Positions 41,435 to 52,197 of a stretch of 64,000 bases of DNA are shown here, piece after piece. The notes below the pieces were generated by a model. That model did not search any database and had not been told where the DNA came from. It was given only the letters and a program-made list of their open reading frames with translations. The position numbers and the translations under genes are program-made. This DNA is from Butyrivibrio proteoclasticus P6B7 (GTDB lineage: Bacteria > Bacillota > Clostridia > Lachnospirales > Lachnospiraceae), in the NCBI RefSeq assembly GCF_000622085.1, contig NZ_JHWL01000018.1:1-64000 (forward strand), in the 5' to 3' direction. Every line of letters begins with the position of its first letter. Position 1 is the first letter of the stretch.

Positions 41435-42373
41435 TTATGCCCCTGTAGTGAATTCGTTTTTCTTGATACCCCAGATTAAGTTTCTCCACTGTTCCAGCTG
41501 ATCTGGTGTCATGAAACCATTTGATGTTCCCATGTAACCGATCTTGTAGGATGCGAACAGAAGCGCATTCTTGATGGCATTAACGCTATCTCCTGTCTCC
41601 ATGTAGTAATGGAGGAAGCAGGCGAACAGGGCGTTACCAGCACCAATGGTGTTAACAACCTCATTGGTTTTAACGGTTTTGTAGTGAACTCTCAGGTTCT
41701 GAGTCTTATCAAAGAGGATAAGTCCTTCACTACCCTGTCCAAGGATGATTATCTCAGTGCCATAGGTTGCGGACATACGATCAATGAATTCGTACGGATC
41801 CTCTCCAAGGTTATCATCACTAAAGTAAAGAACCTTGGCTGGCTCTAAGAAATCAGTATTATATTTTTCTTTTTCTCTGTTATAGGTTCTGATATTAACT
41901 GCGATAGGTTTCTTGCGGGCAGCAGCCTCTTTAGCAAAAGGTCTGCAGAAGTTAGCGTTGGCAAGCACCATCATGTCGCAGCTCTCTGCGATTGGAGCAA
42001 CCATAGACATGTCATAGACATTCTCACGAAGATCCTTGATATCTTCAAAGATCTGCTGCTTTCTGTCCTTATCATAAAGAACTACCTCAGTAGGAGTTTC
42101 CTTCATCTGAGGAATGATGTATTCGGTGGAAAGAGTAATCTTACGGTCTGGCGGATTGATAAGACTAAGATCCTGATTGCGTCCAACGATGGACATGAAG
42201 GTCACGTCATCGCCCAGCCACTTAAGAGCCAGGGACTCGTTGTAAGCATCTCCGCCCATAGCTGTAAAAATGGAATCATTTACGCTAGTAAGTGGTGCAT
42301 AGCTTACGGGAATCTTGTCTACTCTGACGATAGTCTCAATTTGTGTAACACCAGCTACCAAGAACTTACTCAT
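41435..42373 (-). CDS. PfkB-family carbohydrate kinase
   Basis: A 312-residue ribokinase-like sugar kinase. The N-terminal LVAGVTQIETIVRVDKIPV and MGGDAYNESLALKWLGDDV form the substrate-binding part. The C-terminal signature includes NTIGAGNALFACFLHYYMETG, where the usual catalytic DTxGAGD reads NTIGAGN; the aspartate expected as base in GAGD is therefore Asn. That change may mean altered or lost activity, or a different substrate. The ATG at 42373 follows AGGAGG by five bases. It lies 10 bp after the TetR gene, so the two are probably co-transcribed. Confidence 0.83.
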   Translation of the reverse strand: MSKFLVAGVTQIETIVRVDKIPVSYAPLTSVNDSIFTAMGGDAYNESLALKWLGDDVTFMSIVGRNQDLSLINPPDRKITLSTEYIIPQMKETPTEVVLYDKDRKQQIFEDIKDLRENVYDMSMVAPIAESCDMMVLANANFCRPFAKEAAARKKPIAVNIRTYNREKEKYNTDFLEPAKVLYFSDDNLGEDPYEFIDRMSATYGTEIIILGQGSEGLILFDKTQNLRVHYKTVKTNEVVNTIGAGNALFACFLHYYMETGDSVNAIKNALLFASYKIGYMGTSNGFMTPDQLEQWRNLIWGIKKNEFTTGA

Positions 42374-42383
42374 ATTAGCCTCC

Positions 42384-42992
42384 TTATTGTTCCTCGTATG
42401 TAACATCCTTTATCATGTCTACATATTCAAGGGCTTCCTCCAAAAAGAAGTCAGCTCTAAATGGGTCGCTCTTTATATTCTTTTCCATAAGACCATCAAA
42501 GGTGTAATCCAGGATATTTCCTACCTTCTCATAGTCTGCCTTGGAATTAAATCCGGTGATGTCAGCTCTTTCTAACAATGTACTTATGATTCTGTTATAT
42601 CTGTCTCTCCTGTCCTCAATCTCAGCCAGCGCCTCAGGATGATCCTCAGTCTCAGCCTTCTTAAGGAATAAAAAGATATATGGATACTGGGAAAGGGCAT
42701 TGATCTTAGCAGTGTAGATCTGCTTGCGAAGTTCAAAGTATCCGGTTTCATTCTTTTCAACATTCTGGGTAAGTTCCAATGTCACTACACGTGTAGCGTA
42801 ATCATAGAGAAATGAATACAGTCCCAGCTTGCTGTTGAAGTAGTGAAACAACAGTCCCTTACTGATCCCCGCATTTTTAACTATTTCATCTGTGCTGGCA
42901 TGATAATAACCATACTCAGAAAAGACCTTTAACGCGGCATTGATCATTCTAGCTTGCTTTTCTTTTTTTTGGTCGAAAAACTTCTCATTCAT
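42384..42992 (-). CDS. TetR-family regulator
   Basis: A 202-residue repressor-type protein. The N-terminal helix-turn-helix has the TetR form: ARMINAALKVFSEYGYYHAS, then TDEIVKNAGISKGLLFHYF. The rest is a helical ligand-binding domain. It is co-directional with the PfkB-like kinase, 10 bp downstream, which suggests joint regulation; the ligand is unknown. Confidence 0.9.
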   Translation of the reverse strand: MNEKFFDQKKEKQARMINAALKVFSEYGYYHASTDEIVKNAGISKGLLFHYFNSKLGLYSFLYDYATRVVTLELTQNVEKNETGYFELRKQIYTAKINALSQYPYIFLFLKKAETEDHPEALAEIEDRRDRYNRIISTLLERADITGFNSKADYEKVGNILDYTFDGLMEKNIKSDPFRADFFLEEALEYVDMIKDVTYEEQ

Positions 42993-43201
42993 GTCTTAAG
43001 CTCCACAAGATTAGTAAGTTGGTGGTTACCTATCCATTATAACAACCGCCAATTGACCATGCCAGTCTAGAATTAATATATCATTTCTACCATACCACTT
43101 CAAACGATTTACCGTTATTTATTAAATTTTAATACAATACACTTTTCAGAATATCTAAATTGTATTAGAATTAAGGTATCGTTCGAATAGGAGGGCTTGG
43201 T

Positions 43202-43501
43202 ATGTCCAAGGGTAGTGGAATAGGAAAATTCGTATTATTTTGTGCTGCTGTAGGAGCAGCCGCAGCAGGTGCGTACTATTATTTAACTAAACGTGATGCC
43301 GAGATTGCAGACAGCTTTGATGATGACTTTGATGACTTCGACGATTTCGAAGATGATGAGTTCGAGAGTTCAGCTGATGTTAAGTTTGGCTCAAGGAAAT
43401 ATGTAGATATTAAGACTGGTGAGGATAACGAAGCTCCAGCTAAGGAATCTGAGCCAAAGCCTGCATCTTCCGAAGAATTCTTCAACGACGAAGATAAATA
43501 A
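43202..43501 (+). CDS. Small membrane-anchored acidic protein
   Basis: A 99-residue protein with an N-terminal transmembrane segment (GKFVLFCAAVGAAAAGAYYYL, quoted in part) followed by a very acidic Asp/Glu/Phe stretch (DDDFDDFDDFEDDEFE) and a polar tail. It has its own strong ribosome site (AGGAGG) and terminator. Similar short anchored acidic proteins occur in Lachnospiraceae without known function. It is divergent from the TetR gene. Confidence 0.72.
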   Translation: MSKGSGIGKFVLFCAAVGAAAAGAYYYLTKRDAEIADSFDDDFDDFDDFEDDEFESSADVKFGSRKYVDIKTGEDNEAPAKESEPKPASSEEFFNDEDK

Positions 43502-43524
43502 TCGAATAACACAGAAATAATTAA

Positions 43525-43556
43525 CCCCGATGATCACTGATCACCGGGGCTTTTTA
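43525..43556 (+). terminator. Rho-independent terminator
   Basis: Stem CCCCG/CGGGG with an inner GATC/GATC pairing and a following CTTTTTATT on the plus strand. It ends the small acidic-protein gene. Confidence 0.85.
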
Positions 43557-43584
43557 TTGTTTTCTTTTATTCTAAAAATCTATA

Positions 43585-44442
43585 TTACTGCCCGCTATTC
43601 TTCTCAGCCATAAGCTCCTTTAAGAAACGAGCCTTATCCTTGATACGGCTGTTGGCTGTTCTGGAAGTAAGAAGCTCTGAGATCATCTTACCTGCCACGT
43701 CGTACTGGTCTGTCTCATAGGCAAGAGCTGCAATGAGGTAATCCAGTGTGGTGGAGTCCATTCCCGCAATAGGGAATTCCTCAGACTGTCTGGCCATTAC
43801 AAAGCCGTTAAGGGCGTTGGTTAAAAGATCTCTCTCCTGAGCATCGTTAGCTTCCTTCTTAGCATCGTAATCGTCTGCAGAAGGGTCAAGGCGCTGTGTC
43901 TCGCCTCTGATTACCCAGGCTGTCTTAAGGCAGATGTAAGCCTTCTCACTGTTCTTAGCTTTTTTAACAACAGCATTGGCAAGCGCCAGCTGATAAAGGT
44001 TTCTGGCATATTCATAGTTATAGGTTGGTTCATGGTATTCCTGCTTCTTGTAGTTCATGCAGATCTTACTTCTGATATCCTCAATCTGATACTTGTTCAG
44101 AGTTGTGAAATATCTTCCAAGAGCCGCATAGCCACACTCTGGGCAGGCAATTACATCGTACTTGTTCTGATCCACCTCGGAATAATCCGGTCTAAGATCA
44201 AGATCAACATTCTTCATCCTTACCTTACCGGTTCTTACGGTCTTAACCTCAAAAGAACTTTCACAGACAGGACAGGCATACTTCTTGTCAAAAAGGAAAT
44301 CCTCCTCGTTTACCAAGGAAAGTTTCTTAACAGGCTCCTCCTTCTTAACAACAGTTTCCTTTTTCTTGGGATCCTCAAAAAGATCTCCGCCGCCAATGTT
44401 ACCAAGTCCAAGTTTTTCAAGTCCAGAAAAAATACCAGCCAT
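43585..44442 (-). CDS. DUF2225 zinc-ribbon/TPR-like protein
   Basis: A 285-residue cytoplasmic protein of the DUF2225 family. Two Cys pairs form a probable metal site: CPVCESSFEVKTVRTGKVR (about 57-75) and CPECGYAALGRYF (about 99-111), with the family motif DLDLRPDYSEVDQNKYDV between them. The remainder is alpha-helical, TPR-like (YNYEYARNLYQLALANA, KAYICLKTAWVIRG). Function is unknown. It lies 32 bp downstream of glnS and may share its transcript. Confidence 0.85.
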   Translation of the reverse strand: MAGIFSGLEKLGLGNIGGGDLFEDPKKKETVVKKEEPVKKLSLVNEEDFLFDKKYACPVCESSFEVKTVRTGKVRMKNVDLDLRPDYSEVDQNKYDVIACPECGYAALGRYFTTLNKYQIEDIRSKICMNYKKQEYHEPTYNYEYARNLYQLALANAVVKKAKNSEKAYICLKTAWVIRGETQRLDPSADDYDAKKEANDAQERDLLTNALNGFVMARQSEEFPIAGMDSTTLDYLIAALAYETDQYDVAGKMISELLTSRTANSRIKDKARFLKELMAEKNSGQ

Positions 44443-44474
44443 CCCTATACCTCTTTTCTTTGTGTAGTCAAAGC

Positions 44475-46181
44475 TTAGTTTTTAGGAAGCACAAAAGAAC
44501 TCTTAAGTGAAACTATTCTGTTAAACACAGGTGCGTCAGGTTTGGAATCCTTGCTATCTACGCTAAAGAATCCATTTCTTACAAACTGGAACTTATCGTA
44601 AGGCTGTGCCTTGCCAAGTTCTGGTTCAAGCTTAGCATTCTTGATCACTGTGATAGAGTTAGGATTGAGGTTAAGTGATCCATCCTCATTGTAAACACCC
44701 TTCTCCTCATCAATGATGTTCTCGTATAAGCGAACCTCTGCTGTAACTGCCTCCTTGGCAGCAACCCAGTGGATTGTTCCCTTTACCTTTCTTCCATCTG
44801 CGCTGTCTCCGCCCTTGGTCTCTGGGTCGTATGTGCAGTGGATCTCGGTGATCTCGCCGTTGTCATCCTTAACAACTCCTGTACATGTTACAAAGTAAGC
44901 GTTCATAAGTCTTACTTCGTTGCCAGGGAAGAGTCTGAAGTACTTCTTAGGAGGATTCTCCATGAAGTCTTCTCTCTCAATGTAAAGCTCTCTGCCAAAT
45001 GGGATCTTACGGCTTCCCATCTCAGGAACTTCCTTGTTGTTCTCGATATCAAGATACTCTGTCTCGCCCTCTGGATAGTTATCAATTACGAGCTTAACAG
45101 GATCAAGGATTGCCATCATTCTCTTAGCCTTAAGCTTAAGATCTTCTCTGATGCAGTACTCAAGCATTGCATACTCAGCAGTTGAGTTAGCCTTTGAAAT
45201 ACCGCACATATCAACGAACATCTTAATAGACTCTGGTGTAAATCCGCGTCTACGGAGAGAAGCGATAGTTACAAGTCTTGGATCATCCCATCCATCAACG
45301 ATGCCGTCCTCTACAAGTCTCTTGATATATCTTTTACCAGTAACAACGTTGTTAAGGTAAAGCTTAGCAAACTCGATCTGGCGTGGAGGGTTCTTGTATT
45401 CGCACTCCTCCTTAACCCAGTCGTAAAGTGGTCTGTGGTCCTCGAACTCAAGGGTGCAAAGAGAATGTGTGATTCCCTCGATGGCATCCTCGATAGGATG
45501 AGCGAAGTCGTACATAGGATAGATGCACCACTTATCGCCTGTTCTAGCGTGTGTCATGTGAGCAACCCTGTAAATGATAGGGTCTCTCATGTTGATATTA
45601 GGTGAAGCCATGTCGATCTTGGCACGAAGTGTAACAGCTCCGTCCTCGAACTTGCCATTCTTCATATCCTCAAAGAGCTTTAAGTTCTCTTCTACGCTTC
45701 TGTTTCTGTTAGGATCATCCTTACCAGGTTCTGTAAGTGTTCCTCTGTACTCACGCATCTCCTCAGCTGAGAGCTCTGAAACATAGGCCTTACCCTTCTT
45801 GATAAGCTTAACTGCGTCCTCATACATCTCATCGAAATAATCTGATGCATGGAAAAGACGATCCTCATAATCTGCACCAAGCCACTTCACATCCTCAATG
45901 ATTGAGTCCATGAACTCGGCCTTCTCCTTTGTAGGATTGGTGTCATCAAATCTCATGTTGAACTTACCGTTATATTCCTTAGCCATTCCATAGTTAAGAA
46001 GAATACTCTTGGCATGTCCAATATGTAAAAAACCGTTTGGCTCAGGTGGGAAACGTGTGCAAACGTGGTCGTACACACCCTCTGCCAGGTCCTTATCAAT
46101 AGCCTGCTCAATAAAGTGTCTTGAAGGAGTGTTGTCTCCCTCTGCATTTTCATTTACATTCTTAATAACTTCTTCTGCCAT
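44475..46181 (-). CDS. glnS: Glutaminyl-tRNA synthetase
   Basis: A 568-residue class Ic aminoacyl-tRNA synthetase that charges tRNA-Gln. The HIGH motif is at residues 53-56 in [16 protein letters not shown]. The DTNPTKE and [13 protein letters not shown] blocks are glutamine-specific. The KMSKS loop is replaced by [12 protein letters not shown], the form common in Clostridia. The C-terminal beta-barrel anticodon-binding domains are complete. Its presence suggests direct Gln-tRNA charging as well as, or instead of, the GatCAB route. Confidence 0.96.
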   Translation of the reverse strand: MAEEVIKNVNENAEGDNTPSRHFIEQAIDKDLAEGVYDHVCTRFPPEPNGFLHIGHAKSILLNYGMAKEYNGKFNMRFDDTNPTKEKAEFMDSIIEDVKWLGADYEDRLFHASDYFDEMYEDAVKLIKKGKAYVSELSAEEMREYRGTLTEPGKDDPNRNRSVEENLKLFEDMKNGKFEDGAVTLRAKIDMASPNINMRDPIIYRVAHMTHARTGDKWCIYPMYDFAHPIEDAIEGITHSLCTLEFEDHRPLYDWVKEECEYKNPPRQIEFAKLYLNNVVTGKRYIKRLVEDGIVDGWDDPRLVTIASLRRRGFTPESIKMFVDMCGISKANSTAEYAMLEYCIREDLKLKAKRMMAILDPVKLVIDNYPEGETEYLDIENNKEVPEMGSRKIPFGRELYIEREDFMENPPKKYFRLFPGNEVRLMNAYFVTCTGVVKDDNGEITEIHCTYDPETKGGDSADGRKVKGTIHWVAAKEAVTAEVRLYENIIDEEKGVYNEDGSLNLNPNSITVIKNAKLEPELGKAQPYDKFQFVRNGFFSVDSKDSKPDAPVFNRIVSLKSSFVLPKN

Positions 46182-46279
46182 TTCTGTGAAAAACCAACTT
46201 TCTATAAATTATAGAATTGTACCTATAAATAGGCATAGAACAACTCGATATCATATTATACCATAACTCGAAGAAGTGT

Positions 46280-49003
46280 TCACTTATAAACATATTTTTC
46301 TTCAAAAGCCGCTCTCCTGAGGGGCTTATCGTAATAGTATCCCTGAATGTAGGTTGCACCCAGGCCTTTCAGAGCTTCAAGCTGTTCCTTGGTCTCAATT
46401 CCTTCTACGCAAACCTCTGCGCCAATGGTCTTGGCAAGATCAGACATGGTCTTAACAAAGGCTCTGTTGAACTCGCTCTTATCAATATCCTGGGCAAAGT
46501 TCTGATCGATCTTGATGATATCAAAAGGAAGGGCTCTGATACTGCTAAGCGCACTATAGCCTGTTCCAAAGTCATCCAGTGCAAGCCTTACGCCAAGGGC
46601 CTTGATATCCAAAAGAGTCTGCTTGGTCCTTGCCAGATCATTGATGGCAAGACGCTCTGTCAGCTCAATTATTATGCTGTGAGGATCAATGTTGTTCTCT
46701 TCGATACAGCTCTTTATATAATCCACAATGTCATTCTGCATTATCTGTACAACGGAGAAGTTAACGCTGATAGCAAATTCTCCCATGCCGGATTCATTCC
46801 ACTGTCTAAGGCACTGACAGGCCTTCTTAAGAACGTGGTTACCGATAGGTGTGATAAGGCCCAGGTACTCAGCCAGTGGCACGAACTCGTCAGGGTTAAG
46901 GAAGCCAAGCTTACTGCTGTTCCATCTGACAAGGGCCTCTGCGCCGATGTGCTTAACCTTACCTTTGCCCTTAGCAGGAGCTGTCTGGATAATTGGCTGG
47001 AAGTAAACTTCAAACTCTTCACAGCTCTTTCCAATGGCATCGTACATGTTCTTCTCAAGGTCCAGTCTGTGGATTGAGGAAGAATCAATATTATCGGAGT
47101 ACTCCGCGATCCTGTTCTTACCTGACTTCTTGGCCTCGTACATGGCCACGTCAGATTTTCTGATAAGCTCTGAAACATTGTCGCCATGGTCAGGAAACTT
47201 AACTACACCCATACTCATAGTGCAGTAGTAGTCGCTGTCCTTCAGATACCAAGGTGTTGCAAATGCGTTCTTGATATCCTCCATGATCTTATCAAGTCTT
47301 TCATAGCTCTCTGGAGGAACGATGATGACAAATTCATCGCCGCCCATACGATAGCAGGAATTGTTGATTCCCTCTATATTGCTGACAGCCTTGGAAATAT
47401 CCTGAAGCAGCACGTCTCCGTACTGGTGGCCCAAGCTGTCGTTGATATGCTTAAAGTCGTCAAGGTCAAGGTACATAAGGGCTCCATGGCCGCCGGTCTG
47501 TCTTGCCTGATCCACGTATCTAGCCAGATCCTTTTCGCAGCACATTCTGTTGTATAGGCCTGTAAGGAAGTCAGTATAGGCCTGCTGCTCAATTCTCTTT
47601 TGATACAATTTCTTTTCCGTTACATCATAAATAGCGCACAGTGAAACCGGTCTTCCGTCGACCCACTTAATCCTGGTGTAGTATACGTCGTACCACTTCT
47701 CTCTGGCCTTCTGATAAACCTCGTAGTTACCGGAGTGAGACCTTGATGGAATGTTGGATTCAAAGAGCTCTATCAGCTTATTCTCTGCCAGCTCTCTACT
47801 GAAGTGCTTCTTAAAGCTCCTATTTGCAAAGAGAAGAACTCCGGTGCCAATGTCTCTTACATAGATACTACTTCCCACATTATCAAGGACCGCTTCCAAT
47901 GAGGCAAAAGAGCTAGCCAGTGAATTGGTCTGTATTCTCTTAGTGATAATACTCTGAAGAATTCTGATGGCGTCGTTGATGAACTTAATATCATCAATGG
48001 ACCAGATTCTGCTTTCCTTGGTTTCTGTAAGACATGCGTAGAATCTTGGGGCGCCGTTTATGATAATAGGCATGGAAACAAGAGCTTTGATGCCAAAGGT
48101 ATCAAGCTGCTCACGCTCGCCGGCATTCATCTGGGTGTCACTGGAAATAACAACAGCCTTATCACTTCCAAGGAACCAGCATACATCCTGGTCTGTGGTG
48201 TCCGTGAACATCTTGGTAAGACCTGGAACAGTCCACTGAACTATGATGTCCATCAGGGTATCGTGATGAATCCTGCAGGTAAAGGCGTTACTTATCTGCA
48301 GATAATTACAAAGCTTAGACAGGATGTCCACCATGATGGTCTCAATAGCCTCGTTACTATCAAGGAAAGATACTATCTCTGTCATGGTCTCTGCCCTGTG
48401 GAAGGATGTGGTCATCTCAAGCTTTTGCTGTCTGCTTTCTTCACTTATGGCAACAGCTTCAGACCTTGATGCCTCCACCTGGATTAGGACATTAAGGGTC
48501 TCCCTTAGTATATCTAAGGTCTTATAAAATTTGGATTCGGAAATTTCATATTGGAATGAGTTAAGCGGTGGTTCGTGGAAGAATTCCTCGTCATAGTCTG
48601 CATTTACAAAGATGCCGCAGACAATCCACACCGCGTTGGTCTCGCCGTTATTCTTAACAGCTACTGCCCCAAGGCGAAGATTGGGGATCTCTGTAATTTC
48701 TACAGCCTGATCCTCCAAATCGCTCTCAGAGACTCTTTTGAATATATTATGGATACGTACGTCAGTGACGTACTTCTTGATAATCTGAACTTCATGAGGA
48801 TTGCCGGAGAACTGAGTCAGTGGTGTTCCCACGTCGTCAAGACACAGAGCATAAACACCAGCCATCTCGCAGAATCTGTCCTGCCAGGACTGCATCTGCT
48901 CAGAGTGTTTTGGCGCAAACTTACCAAGAGCTCCTTTTGGTTCACCTAAAGAGCCCACTTTTGTGGTCATCTCAAGTTCCGCTCCAGTAACTTTCTCCTG
49001 CAA
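46280..49003 (-). CDS. Cyclic-di-GMP signalling protein (sensor-GAF-PAS-GGDEF-EAL)
   Basis: A 907-residue cytoplasmic protein with no transmembrane helix. Residues 35-135 resemble a PocR-type ligand domain (WQDRFCEMAGVYALCLDD). A GAF-like domain spans about 205-355 and a PAS-like domain about 365-465. The GGDEF domain is intact (MGGDEF, 553-558) but lacks an RxxD inhibitory site. The EAL domain keeps catalytic residues: EAL 689-691, NFS, E780, DDFGTGYS 810-817, K831 and EGIE 867-870. Both cyclase and phosphodiesterase activity are possible. The start is taken as TTG with AGGGGG five bases upstream; an ATG twelve codons in is an alternative. Confidence 0.92.
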   Translation of the reverse strand: MQEKVTGAELEMTTKVGSLGEPKGALGKFAPKHSEQMQSWQDRFCEMAGVYALCLDDVGTPLTQFSGNPHEVQIIKKYVTDVRIHNIFKRVSESDLEDQAVEITEIPNLRLGAVAVKNNGETNAVWIVCGIFVNADYDEEFFHEPPLNSFQYEISESKFYKTLDILRETLNVLIQVEASRSEAVAISEESRQQKLEMTTSFHRAETMTEIVSFLDSNEAIETIMVDILSKLCNYLQISNAFTCRIHHDTLMDIIVQWTVPGLTKMFTDTTDQDVCWFLGSDKAVVISSDTQMNAGEREQLDTFGIKALVSMPIIINGAPRFYACLTETKESRIWSIDDIKFINDAIRILQSIITKRIQTNSLASSFASLEAVLDNVGSSIYVRDIGTGVLLFANRSFKKHFSRELAENKLIELFESNIPSRSHSGNYEVYQKAREKWYDVYYTRIKWVDGRPVSLCAIYDVTEKKLYQKRIEQQAYTDFLTGLYNRMCCEKDLARYVDQARQTGGHGALMYLDLDDFKHINDSLGHQYGDVLLQDISKAVSNIEGINNSCYRMGGDEFVIIVPPESYERLDKIMEDIKNAFATPWYLKDSDYYCTMSMGVVKFPDHGDNVSELIRKSDVAMYEAKKSGKNRIAEYSDNIDSSSIHRLDLEKNMYDAIGKSCEEFEVYFQPIIQTAPAKGKGKVKHIGAEALVRWNSSKLGFLNPDEFVPLAEYLGLITPIGNHVLKKACQCLRQWNESGMGEFAISVNFSVVQIMQNDIVDYIKSCIEENNIDPHSIIIELTERLAINDLARTKQTLLDIKALGVRLALDDFGTGYSALSSIRALPFDIIKIDQNFAQDIDKSEFNRAFVKTMSDLAKTIGAEVCVEGIETKEQLEALKGLGATYIQGYYYDKPLRRAAFEEKYVYK

Positions 49004-49031
49004 TTTTCCCCCTCAAGAAAAATGTAGAAAA

Positions 49032-50522
<1,491 letters not shown>

Positions 50523-50538
50523 TTATGTGAACTGATCT

Positions 50539-51045
50539 TTAATCAGTGAACACCTTTCTTGGTGCAACATTCTTGATTGCAGCAACAAGGTCGCTGTCAG
50601 GCTCAAGAATCAACTTTTCCTTGCCATCATATATAATTGTATAAGTTGGATCTGGCTGTGGGTTCTTCTCCCTTGCTGAGTAATCAAGAACCTTAAGGGT
50701 CTTATTCTTGTACTCATCGAGATGATAAGATCTTGAAGGTGCCATGACCTCGATCTTAGCCACGTCATATTTACCAACGTTCTTGCGCTTAGATTTGTTG
50801 AGGATCTTGTCTACAGTGATCTCTCTGTCACAGTACTGATACTCAAATTCGATATTCGCATTAAGTGATAGGAAATAATAAGCAACTCCAAATAGTACTA
50901 AAAAGATAAGTCCGATAAAGCCAATAAGGATAAAGGCTAAAAAAGAAAAAATAGCTAGTATCAAGGTAATGTACTTGAGTAATGTAATTACCGGGGAAGC
51001 CTTACTAGCAACAAGGCATTCTACGTAGTTGTTATCGCTGGCCAT
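50539..51045 (-). CDS. Small membrane protein with PH-like domain (DUF6106-like)
   Basis: A 168-residue protein with two adjacent hydrophobic segments (about 22-60) and a soluble beta-rich C-terminus (LNANIEFEYQYCDREITVDK, KYDVAKIEVMAPSRSY and TIIYDGKEKLILEPD). This layout, YFLSL...EYEY...REITVDKI, is widespread in Lachnospiraceae as uncharacterised proteins, which I associate with DUF6106. Function unknown. It lies directly upstream of guaB. Confidence 0.7.
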   Translation of the reverse strand: MASDNNYVECLVASKASPVITLLKYITLILAIFSFLAFILIGFIGLIFLVLFGVAYYFLSLNANIEFEYQYCDREITVDKILNKSKRKNVGKYDVAKIEVMAPSRSYHLDEYKNKTLKVLDYSAREKNPQPDPTYTIIYDGKEKLILEPDSDLVAAIKNVAPRKVFTD

Positions 51046-51161
51046 GTCTGAAATCTATCCTCCTGAAATAGTCTTGGATGAGGAAAAAACACCTCAGTGC
51101 CATTTTATCGACTATCTTATATTATTTCAATTGGTCTTTCAAGACTTTTTTGTGAATTCTG

Positions 51162-51190
51162 TTGACACTCTCAGACCAAAATTCTATCAT
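51162..51190 (+). promoter_or_regulatory. Sigma-A promoter for the plus-strand membrane protein gene
   Basis: Perfect TTGACA (51162-51167), 17-bp spacer, TATCAT (51185-51190). The -35 box is flanked by TTGGTCT/AGACCAA inverted arms (51131-51137 and 51173-51179), which may be an operator. The leader would be about 90 nt. Confidence 0.65.
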
Positions 51191-51289
51191 TTAAACAATG
51201 CGAAAGTACCCTAGCATTATTATATATGTTTTAACAATAAAAAAGTATTATTTTTCTGTTAATTATTATATAGAAAAGAGGATTTTTAA

Positions 51290-52099
51290 ATGTCAGTACA
51301 TGAGGAAATAAGGGAACAAAGGAAGAAACTTAAGGGCCAGGGTTTTAAAGCACACTGGGATTATTTTTGGGAATACTACAAGATTCATGTTGTTGTGGCA
51401 ATAGCAGTGATCATTCTTATAAGCGTACTTATCCACGATATTGCAGCAGCTAAGCCAACAGGCTTCTACGCTATGGTCATCAACAGCAGTGCTTCTTTTT
51501 CACAGGAGGATGTCGAGAAGTCCTTTGAAGAATATTCACAGATGGACACCAGCTCCTATGAATGTAACATCGATATGTCTTCAAGCTACAATCCTCAGAC
51601 CGTTGACCAGATGACCATGGTTACTGTACAGAAGATCATGGCTAACATCTCTGCAGGAGAGCTGGATGTTATCATGGGCGATACTTCAGCCTTTTACTAC
51701 TACGCTAATATGCAGACCTTCATTGATCTGACTACAGTTCTTTCAGAGGAGCAGCTGTCCAAATACAGCGACCAGCTTGTATATGTAGATCAGTCCTTCC
51801 TGGATTACCTTGATTCAGATGCATATCAGACCTTCCTCTCTACAGGAGAGTATGACAAGGACAACCACTACGCAGCCATGGCTGCTGAGCAGTACAAGAC
51901 AGGCGTTTATCCTGATGTTCCAATCGAGAACATGGATAAGCCAATTCCTGTAGGTATCCGCGTAGATCAGACTACTTCCAAGGTTCTTTCAGGGGCCCAC
52001 GCCTATGAAGCAACAGATGCTCCTATCATCGGCATCATTCAGACAACACAGCGCACTGACATGTGCCTTAAGTTCATAGAATTCATGCTGGAGCAGTAA
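51290..52099 (+). CDS. Membrane-anchored protein of unknown function
   Basis: A 269-residue protein. A basic N-terminus (EIREQRKKLKGQGFKAHWDYFWEYYK, quoted in part) precedes one transmembrane helix (about 36-54); the rest is outside the membrane. The exposed domain has the look of a solute-binding half domain (AGELDVIMGDTSAFYYYANM; YKTGVYPDVPIENMDKPIPV). Related proteins are common in Lachnospiraceae, with no known function. It has its own promoter and terminator. Confidence 0.72.
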   Translation: MSVHEEIREQRKKLKGQGFKAHWDYFWEYYKIHVVVAIAVIILISVLIHDIAAAKPTGFYAMVINSSASFSQEDVEKSFEEYSQMDTSSYECNIDMSSSYNPQTVDQMTMVTVQKIMANISAGELDVIMGDTSAFYYYANMQTFIDLTTVLSEEQLSKYSDQLVYVDQSFLDYLDSDAYQTFLSTGEYDKDNHYAAMAAEQYKTGVYPDVPIENMDKPIPVGIRVDQTTSKVLSGAHAYEATDAPIIGIIQTTQRTDMCLKFIEFMLEQ

Positions 52100-52112
52100 A
52101 ATAGACATCAAT

Positions 52113-52150
52113 AAAGCACGTACCATTTTGAATATGGTACGTGCTTTTTC
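52113..52150 (+). terminator. Rho-independent terminator
   Basis: Perfect 14-bp stem, AAAGCACGTACCAT/ATGGTACGTGCTTT, with a 7-nt loop and a TT tail. It serves the plus-strand membrane protein gene. Confidence 0.9.
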
Positions 52151-52158
52151 TTTGCCAC

Positions 52159-52190
52159 AAAAAAGGCTACCCGGAATACCAGGCAGCCTC
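52159..52190 (-). terminator. Rho-independent terminator of lysC
   Basis: Stem AGGCTGCCTGG/CCGGGTAGCCT with two mismatches, followed on the minus strand by TTTTTTG. It faces the terminator of the convergent gene. Confidence 0.85.
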
Positions 52191-52197
52191 TAAATCA

